10,341 nucleotides of DNA, from positions 1 to 10,341 of the forward strand of contig JALHTB010000052.1 of NCBI GenBank assembly GCA_022865625.1, read 5' to 3'. The notes under the pieces are model-generated. The model had not been told where the DNA came from and did not search any database. It was given only the letters and a program-made list of their open reading frames with translations. This DNA is from Candidatus Bathyarchaeota archaeon (GTDB lineage: Archaea; Thermoproteota; Bathyarchaeia; 40CM-2-53-6; FEN-987). Of the stretch, positions 6,001-10,341 are shown one piece after another (within the stretch, counting starts at the first letter, position 1; the number at the start of each line of letters is the position of its first letter). Made by a program: the position numbers and the translations under genes.

Positions 6001-6006
6001 CTCCCC
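6001..6006 (-). promoter_or_regulatory. Ribosome binding site deciding the thyX start
   Basis: GGGGAG on the minus strand is seven bases before TTG 5993 but only one base before TTG 5999, so it favours the shorter protein. Confidence 0.5.
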
Positions 6007-6128
6007 GAAAGGAATCTGAAGAACAGATGTCCTAGCGTAGCTCTTTAGTCTCTTCGTGTTCTGCGACAGGAATAAGTCTAAATTGGGGCTCTCCTCATGC
6101 AGGCGCTTGAAACAAGGAGCAGCAAGTC

Positions 6129-6449
6129 TTGTCTTGGACCGATGAGCGCGCGAAAGTCCTGGCGGACCTTAAGAAGCTCGAACCAACCGATCGACTGTCA
6201 TTGTACTCAGGACTAGTGAAGTTGAATTCCGCTCTCTATGAGAGCGTGCGAGGTTGGGAAAGCTGGCTGAGGACCCCCGCGTTCATGGAGACCTTTTCGC
6301 TTGAGGAGCTGAACCAGATATTCGCCAGCTTCAAAGAGATCACGGCAAAGTTTCTTCAAGAAGACATCAAATGGACCGGAATGAAAGAACAGTCCGTCCC
6401 GAAGACAGCGAAGACTGAAAGAGACGAAGTCGAGAGGCGTTACACCTAG
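6129..6449 (+). CDS. DUF2153-like archaeal protein
   Basis: This 106-residue protein has the pattern I associate with DUF2153, a short uncharacterised family known mainly from TACK archaea. It has an N-terminal SWTDERAKVLADL, a helix DRLSLYSGLVKLNSAL, then VRGWESWLRTPAFMETFSLE and a helix ending KFLQEDIKWT. The whole protein is predicted helical and soluble, with a basic, polar C-terminus. Function is unknown. The TTG start is supported by AAGGAG nine bases upstream. The gene is divergent from thyX; the A/T-rich AATAAGTCTAAATT near 6072-6085 could serve as its TATA region. It is followed after 20 bases by a methyltransferase gene, so the two probably share a transcript. The family name is from memory and unverified. 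Confidence 0.6.
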   Translation: MSWTDERAKVLADLKKLEPTDRLSLYSGLVKLNSALYESVRGWESWLRTPAFMETFSLEELNQIFASFKEITAKFLQEDIKWTGMKEQSVPKTAKTERDEVERRYT

Positions 6450-6469
6450 CCTCACCGGGGTAGGAAAGA

Positions 6470-6934
6470 ATGAGCTGTGCGCCGTTTGTGCAGACTCCAG
6501 TGGAAGTTGCCAAGAAGATGATTCAGCTGGCAGCATTGAAGCCAGGACACACACTGTACGATCTTGGCGCCGGGGATGGCAGACTCGTGATCATGGCGGC
6601 TCAGGAAACCGGCGCTCATACGGTGGGCGTTGAAATGAGAGAGGATCTCGTCGAGAGGGCCCGCTCGGAGATCAAGAAGCTCAACCTCGAAGAGAGAGTC
6701 CAGATGGTCCACGAGGATTTCTTCAGTGTGGACCTCAAGGATGCTGATGCCGTTACTCTCTACCTAACCACAAGCGGTAACGAGCGACTCCGACCCAAGC
6801 TTGAGCAGGAACTGAAGAAGGGAGCCAAAGTCATCTCCCACGATTTCAAGGTTGGCAACTGGAAACCGTCCGTAGTCTATAATGAACTGCTTGGGCACAC
6901 GATCTACTCATACGATGTCGGACAACAGCTCTAG
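6470..6934 (+). CDS. Small class I SAM-dependent methyltransferase (Dot1-like subgroup possible)
   Basis: This 154-residue cytoplasmic protein has a compact Rossmann methyltransferase core. Motif I is LYDLGAGDGRLV (residues 29-40), the acidic residue that binds the SAM ribose is Glu55 in VGVEM, and motif II/III is HEDFFSVDL (81-89). The N-terminal PFVQTPVEVAKKMIQLA and the later TLYLTTSGNERLRPKL and VISHDF blocks match archaeal and bacterial proteins often described as Dot1-related or simply SAM methyltransferases. The substrate is not evident; a protein lysine is one possibility. No target-recognition domain is visible. The ATG follows AGGAAAGA closely. The gene lies 20 bases after the DUF2153-like gene and probably shares its mRNA. 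Confidence 0.83.
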   Translation: MSCAPFVQTPVEVAKKMIQLAALKPGHTLYDLGAGDGRLVIMAAQETGAHTVGVEMREDLVERARSEIKKLNLEERVQMVHEDFFSVDLKDADAVTLYLTTSGNERLRPKLEQELKKGAKVISHDFKVGNWKPSVVYNELLGHTIYSYDVGQQL

Positions 6935-7025
6935 CCAAACCTGACCTCAAGCGAGCACGATAACCTATCGACAGTCCCTCACTCAGTATGGATGGCCGTA
7001 GCGCATGCAAGATTAGGCGACAGAT

Positions 7026-7913
7026 TTGGGTTCGAAAGTCAGCAACCCTATAGCCGTTATAGCTCTTTCTGGTGTACTTTGGGGCACTTCTTTCGTCGCC
7101 ATGAAAGTTGGTCTGGAATATGTTGACCCCTATTCGTTTGCTTTCCTGAGACTGTTGTTGGCATTCGTGTTCTCCGTCGTTCTTCTCCGCTCTGGAGAGC
7201 GACCGAGAGCGGACATGCTTCGTGATTGGAGAGTCTGGGCCCTTGGTGTTCTCAACGGTGGAGGCTTCATCCTCCAGTATGTCGGAATCGCATTAACTAC
7301 AGCGACGAGGACCGCACTTCTGACTCAATCGAACGTGGTTGTTACAGCGCTGGTCAGCTGGAGGCTCTTGGGAGAACCAATGGGCCTCGCGAACCTCATT
7401 GCGCTACCATTGGCAACTCTTGGCGTCTTTCTACTCGTAACTGGAGGAGATCTCAGCGCTCTGTCCGGCGGTCAGGCAACAGGGGATCTTCTGGTGATTC
7501 TGGCTGGGTGGATGTGGTCCTTCTTCCTCGTGCTGAACAAACACACGGTCTCAAAGAAGGATACAAACATCTCTCAAATGGTTGTATGGGTGATGCTCGT
7601 CACAGCCATGGCAACCGCTCCCTTCGCCCTGGTCTTGGGTAGCATGACACGTGCCGTGCTTCCTTGGGAAGGATGGGGAGCAGTAGCCTACACCGCAGCC
7701 TTCTGCACGGTCCTGCCATACCTGCTCTTCGCTAGGGCACAACGCTTTGTGAGTGCAACCCTTGCTGCAATAGTTCTCTTGATAGAAGTCGTCGTGGCCA
7801 TCGTCTCGTCAACCCTTATGCTCGGAGAGCAACTCGCTCTCGGCAGCGGACTCGGAGCCGCATTGATCTGCATATCCATAGTCCTGGCGTCGAGAAGCTC
7901 AGGCTCCCGGTAG
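7026..7913 (+). CDS. EamA/DMT-family membrane transporter
   Basis: This 295-residue protein has the standard length and layout of a ten-helix drug/metabolite transporter made of two EamA repeats. The first repeat starts with ALSGVLWGTSFVAMKVGLEY (residues 13-32) and the second with LLVILAGWMWSFFLVLNKHT (155-174). The paired motif ending LLGEPMGLANLIALPLATLG in repeat 1 has its counterpart in MLGEQLALGSGLGAALICIS in repeat 2. It sits in the cytoplasmic membrane and probably moves a small metabolite; the substrate cannot be told. The start is TTG, with no strong Shine-Dalgarno site. The first downstream ATG (7101) would remove helix 1 and is rejected. It ends 55 bases before deoC, so co-transcription is plausible. 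Confidence 0.9.
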   Translation: MGSKVSNPIAVIALSGVLWGTSFVAMKVGLEYVDPYSFAFLRLLLAFVFSVVLLRSGERPRADMLRDWRVWALGVLNGGGFILQYVGIALTTATRTALLTQSNVVVTALVSWRLLGEPMGLANLIALPLATLGVFLLVTGGDLSALSGGQATGDLLVILAGWMWSFFLVLNKHTVSKKDTNISQMVVWVMLVTAMATAPFALVLGSMTRAVLPWEGWGAVAYTAAFCTVLPYLLFARAQRFVSATLAAIVLLIEVVVAIVSSTLMLGEQLALGSGLGAALICISIVLASRSSGSR

Positions 7914-7968
7914 GAACCTCAAAATCTCAATACCAGACCTCTCAGCTCTCTACTGAGGGACAGCACAC

Positions 7969-8634
7969 ATGGACATCCACAGGAAAGAGCTTGCGAGTAT
8001 GATTGACCATACCCTCTTGGACCCGACTGCAACTCGAGAGAGAATCGAGAAGCTGTGTGAGGAAGCAAGAGCCTACAATGTGCATGCCGTCTGCCTGAAC
8101 CCAAACTGGGTTCCTCTAGCCGTCAGTTCGCTGCAAGCATCGGGCGTCAAGGTGTGCTCGACCGTGGGTTTTCCGCTCGGTGCATCTCTGCCGGAGGTCA
8201 AGGCGTTCGAGGCTAAGATCGTCGTGGGCCTCGGCGCAGCCGAAGTTGACATGGTCATCAACATCGGTGCGCTCAAGTCTCAAGACCTAGCCACAGTTCG
8301 GAGCGACATCATGCAAGTGGTCAATTCATCCGGAGGATCACCTGTGAAAGTCATCATAGAAACGGCATACCTGACCGATCAGGAGAAAGTCCTTGCATGC
8401 AGGCTCGCCGAAGAGGCAGGCGCAACATTCGTGAAGACATCGACAGGCTTCGGTGCAGGTGGCGCCACAGTTTCTGATGTCTCGCTGATGCGGAAAACGG
8501 TTGGCAACCGACTTGGCGTAAAGGCCTCGGGTGGAATCCGCACACTCAGAGATGCGCTTGAAATGATCGAAGCCGGAGCCACAAGAATCGGAACCAGTCG
8601 CACTGTTCAGATCCTCAAGGAATGTCCCGCCTAG
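7969..8634 (+). CDS. deoC: Deoxyribose-phosphate aldolase
   Basis: DeoC splits 2-deoxy-D-ribose 5-phosphate into glyceraldehyde 3-phosphate and acetaldehyde in the cytoplasm, using a Schiff base. At 221 residues it matches the short bacterial/archaeal class. The N-terminal [12 protein letters not shown] is the family hallmark. [12 protein letters not shown] (92-103) carries catalytic Asp95. FVKTSTGF (154-161) carries the Schiff-base Lys156, and VKASGGIR (184-191) carries the second Lys185 and the phosphate-binding loop. All key residues are present. The ATG follows GAGGGA by about ten bases. It probably shares a transcript with the upstream EamA transporter. Its product would feed glycolysis; no other deoxynucleoside catabolism gene is in view. 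Confidence 0.95.
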   Translation: MDIHRKELASMIDHTLLDPTATRERIEKLCEEARAYNVHAVCLNPNWVPLAVSSLQASGVKVCSTVGFPLGASLPEVKAFEAKIVVGLGAAEVDMVINIGALKSQDLATVRSDIMQVVNSSGGSPVKVIIETAYLTDQEKVLACRLAEEAGATFVKTSTGFGAGGATVSDVSLMRKTVGNRLGVKASGGIRTLRDALEMIEAGATRIGTSRTVQILKECPA

Positions 8635-8699
8635 GGCGACTCTGAAACTTAATTTGGCCGAACACTGGAGTTGAGCGCGCAGCGAGATCTGACCCGTCT

Positions 8700-8945
8700 A
8701 TGCTAGACGTCACCATGCCGCGCTTGGACGATTCGATGAGGACAGGGAAACTCATCGAATGGATGAGGAAAGAAGGCGATCGAGTAGAGAAGGGCACCCC
8801 AATCGCCCTCGTCGAAGGAGAAAAGACAACCTTCGAGATCGAGGCTCCGGAATCCGGCGTGCTTCACAAAATCCTGTATGCAGCCGGGTCTGATGTTCCG
8901 GTAGACGAGCCGATCGCACTCATCTCGGTGGAGCATAGGACATGA
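8700..8945 (+). CDS. Free-standing lipoyl/biotinyl carrier domain
   Basis: The 81-residue product is a complete lipoyl-type hammerhead domain and nothing more. It starts with VTMPRLDDSMRTGKLIEWM, as E2 lipoyl domains do. The hairpin that presents the modified lysine is VEGEKTTFEIEAPESG, with Lys42 in the place of the DKA lysine of 2-oxoacid dehydrogenase E2 proteins. The usual MKM of biotin carriers is absent, so lipoylation is the better guess. There is no E1/E3-binding or acyltransferase domain, so it must act as a separate swinging arm for some other enzyme. A possible TATA element, AAACTTAATTT, lies near 8645-8655. Its TGA overlaps the ATG of the next gene (ATGA), which indicates translational coupling. 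Confidence 0.85.
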   Translation: MLDVTMPRLDDSMRTGKLIEWMRKEGDRVEKGTPIALVEGEKTTFEIEAPESGVLHKILYAAGSDVPVDEPIALISVEHRT

Positions 8946-9406
8946 TGCCGTCGAGCATTGGAAAGGATTTGACTCTGGCGAAGGACGTTCTTCTCAAGAA
9001 CGATCTGAGTCTCGTCGTCGTGAAGAACGAGAGGATTCTCTTCAAGGGCAAATCTCAAGGCATCGGCGACATGCTTGAAATGATCAACGCCCTTGGAGAA
9101 TTGACAGCGGGATCTTCTCTCGCCGACAGCATAGTCGGCAGAGCCGCCGCACTACTCTGCGTTTACTCGGAAATTGTCGGTGTCTATGCTTCAACTTTGA
9201 GTGAGCCTGCGGCATCTTTCTTGAAAGCCAACGGGATTCCGTACGAGTTTGGGACACTCGTTCCCAAGATACTGAATCGCAGGAAGGATGACATCTGTCC
9301 TTTCGACAAGGCCGTCCTTGGAATAGAGGATCCTGCAGTTGCGCTGGAAAGGCTCAAATCCCTGAGATTGTGGAACTCGACTCAAGGAGAAAGAGAGACA
9401 AGATGA
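8942..9406 (+). CDS. TM1506/DUF1893-family protein
   Basis: This 154-residue protein matches the DUF1893 (TM1506) family, whose fold is related to cytidine deaminase-like proteins but whose role is unknown. Recognisable blocks are LKNDLSLVVVKNERILFKG (18-36), ADSIVGRAAALLCVYSEI (61-78), STLSEPAASFLKANGIPYEF (84-103) and LVPKILNRRKDDICPFDKAV (106-125). The family usually shows CPME at the last point; here it is CPFD. The gene starts in the ATGA that ends the lipoyl gene, and a second ATG follows directly at 8945. It ends in another ATGA that starts the membrane protein gene. The tight coupling suggests all three act together. No catalytic zinc motif of true deaminases is evident. Confidence 0.8.
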   Translation: MMPSSIGKDLTLAKDVLLKNDLSLVVVKNERILFKGKSQGIGDMLEMINALGELTAGSSLADSIVGRAAALLCVYSEIVGVYASTLSEPAASFLKANGIPYEFGTLVPKILNRRKDDICPFDKAVLGIEDPAVALERLKSLRLWNSTQGERETR

Positions 9407-9675
9407 ATTCGACAACGCGTTGGCTTCTATCCGTTCTGATTGGAGAATTGGTGACTTTGGTTACAGGTGTTATTCCTACGACGCCGCAATTGTTGGTCGG
9501 CGCGACCTGGTACGGGTTCCCACTAGCTTGGCTATACCGATTGGTTATCGCTCCGGAATACAACCCTTGGAGAATGGACCTGCTGAACTTCTTCGGTGAC
9601 ATAGTCATCTGGAGCATAATCGTTGGCATAGTACTCCTCATCGTAGACAAGGTGAGGAAACCAACCAAGCAATAG
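9403..9675 (+). CDS. Small membrane protein
   Basis: The 90-residue product has hydrophobic segments at about residues 6-24 and 62-82, with a weaker one around 36-50, so two or three membrane helices are expected. The last eight residues are basic, which would favour a cytoplasmic C-terminus. A conserved-looking loop, PEYNPWRMDLLNFFGD, lies between the helices. I do not recognise the family. The ATG at 9403 overlaps the TGA of the DUF1893 gene (ATGA), and AAGGAG lies 14 bases upstream. A GTG at 9370 would add eleven charged residues before the first helix and is less likely. It is the last gene of the lipoyl-DUF1893 operon and might anchor it to the membrane; that role is inferred. Confidence 0.7.
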   Translation: MNSTTRWLLSVLIGELVTLVTGVIPTTPQLLVGATWYGFPLAWLYRLVIAPEYNPWRMDLLNFFGDIVIWSIIVGIVLLIVDKVRKPTKQ

Positions 9676-9824
9676 CCGCTCATACGCTGACATCAGAACT
9701 CCGAACTTGTGTCACGGGATAGGTCTCCGCGAGAAGAAGCGATGCCAGTGTACAACTACAGCTCAGTCAGCAGAGAGCATCAAATACAACAGCACGCTAA
9801 CCTATCCAGACTGTCTCTAGGCAT

Positions 9825-9830
9825 AGGTGA
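9825..9830 (+). promoter_or_regulatory. Ribosome binding site deciding the start of the FAD-linked oxidase
   Basis: AGGTGA lies five bases before GTG 9836 and overlaps the alternative GTG at 9827, so it favours the 9836 start. An AAATACAA about 50 bases upstream of the start (near 9781) is a possible TATA element. Confidence 0.5.
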
Positions 9831-9835
9831 ACCTC

Positions 9836-10341
9836 GTGGGTAGACCACAGACCGAATCAGGTGCCGCCAAGTGGTGGGGTTGGGGGCTCGAATCCAAGAC
9901 CTATCCGCTGGATGACAAGTCGCAGTTTTGGCCCTTTCTTCTCAAGACGCTCAAGCTGCGAGAACTGGTTGAATGTCCACGCGTTGGGATAGAAGATGTA
10001 AAGCTCCCTCCGTCGAGACTTGGCAACAGAACCCTCACGCAACTGAAGAGGTTCGCTGGCGCCGCGAACGTTTCTGCGGAGAAGTATGATCGACTGACGC
10101 ATAGTCTTGGAAGATCCTATCCTGACCTTCTGAGTCTGCGCCGAGGTGTCATTCGAAACCCGCCAGACGCAGTTGTGTACCCAAATGGCGAGGACCAGGT
10201 CGAGAAGCTTCTGGCATTTGCTCGAGCAAACCGAATCTCAATCATCCCGTTCGGAGGGGGAAGCAGCGTCGTCGGCGGAGTCGAGCCGATCAAGCGAAGA
10301 GGTCTCAAAGGAGCCATCACTCTAGACCTGCGCAGAATGAA
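9836..10341 (+). CDS. FAD-linked oxidase resembling alkylglycerone-phosphate synthase, N-terminal part
   Basis: The frame stays open from GTG 9836 to the window end; 168 residues are visible. KWWGWGLESKTYPLD (12-26) is the start typical of alkylglycerone-phosphate synthase (AGPS)-like proteins, and HSLGRSYPDLLSLRRG (89-104) is their conserved middle block. RNPPDAVVYPNGEDQVEKLL followed by IIPFGGGSSVVGGVEP (136-151) is the FAD pyrophosphate-binding loop of the VAO/GlcD (FAD_binding_4) superfamily. AGPS itself exchanges an acyl for an alkyl group in ether lipid synthesis, whereas archaeal relatives may be 2-hydroxyacid oxidases. The C-terminal half, which would decide this, is outside the window. 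The GTG start is supported by AGGTGA five bases upstream, and a TAG closes the frame shortly before it. Confidence 0.85.
   Translation, partial: MGRPQTESGAAKWWGWGLESKTYPLDDKSQFWPFLLKTLKLRELVECPRVGIEDVKLPPSRLGNRTLTQLKRFAGAANVSAEKYDRLTHSLGRSYPDLLSLRRGVIRNPPDAVVYPNGEDQVEKLLAFARANRISIIPFGGGSSVVGGVEPIKRRGLKGAITLDLRRM

Noticed and set aside
9857..10102. 81-codon minus-strand frame near the window end
   Set aside because: It is antisense to the FAD-linked oxidase, whose conserved motifs are clear on the plus strand.

Overview
The window looks like chromosomal DNA from an archaeon, probably of the TACK lineage (Nitrososphaeria, Bathyarchaeia or Thermoproteota type). The lineage is an inference. It rests on several signs: a probable DUF2153 protein, archaeal TATA/BRE-like promoters, frequent TTG/GTG starts with little or no leader, Shine-Dalgarno sites before some internal genes, and a tRNA-Ser without encoded CCA whose D loop carries an intron in a bulge-helix-bulge fold. 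Most genes have housekeeping or accessory metabolic roles. No transposase, integrase or CRISPR array is visible.

Layout: (1) 1-168 is the C-terminal end of a CheY-like response regulator. (2) 169-667 has no secure gene, but a protein-like minus-strand frame at 248-499 may be a decayed or mis-started small gene. (3) 668-2234 (minus) is a two-gene module: a winged-helix regulator whose middle resembles an inactive nucleotidyltransferase, overlapping a DUF6036/AbiEii-like nucleotidyltransferase with its motif residues intact. Its promoter has a TATA box and a perfect 16-bp palindrome near the predicted transcription start, as expected for a self-repressed toxin-antitoxin-like operon. (4) 2235-2989 has no convincing gene and includes a purine-rich low-complexity stretch. 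(5) 2990-3099 (minus) is tRNA-Ser(GCU) with a 26-nt D-loop intron. (6) 3236-4119 (minus) holds an uncharacterised protein and an OsmC-family protein. Divergent from these is a UPF0173 metallo-beta-lactamase-fold hydrolase (4247-4906). (7) 4943-5092 (minus) encodes a 49-residue polybasic protein with 29 Lys/Arg and no acidic residue, downstream of thyX (5151-5993, minus). (8) Divergent from thyX, on the plus strand, are a DUF2153-like protein and a small SAM methyltransferase. (9) 7026-8634 (plus) carries an EamA/DMT transporter and deoC. (10) 8700-9675 (plus) is a tight three-gene run joined by two ATGA overlaps: a free-standing lipoyl domain, a TM1506/DUF1893 protein and a small membrane protein. 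(11) 9836 to the window end is the N-terminal part of a FAD-linked oxidase resembling alkylglycerone-phosphate synthase.

How the genes work together: ThyX makes dTMP and DeoC degrades deoxyribose 5-phosphate, so both touch deoxynucleotide metabolism, but they are on opposite strands and not evidently co-regulated. The strongest functional units are the nucleotidyltransferase pair and the lipoyl-TM1506-membrane operon. Both are supported by overlapping reading frames, and the first also by a dedicated promoter and operator-like site.
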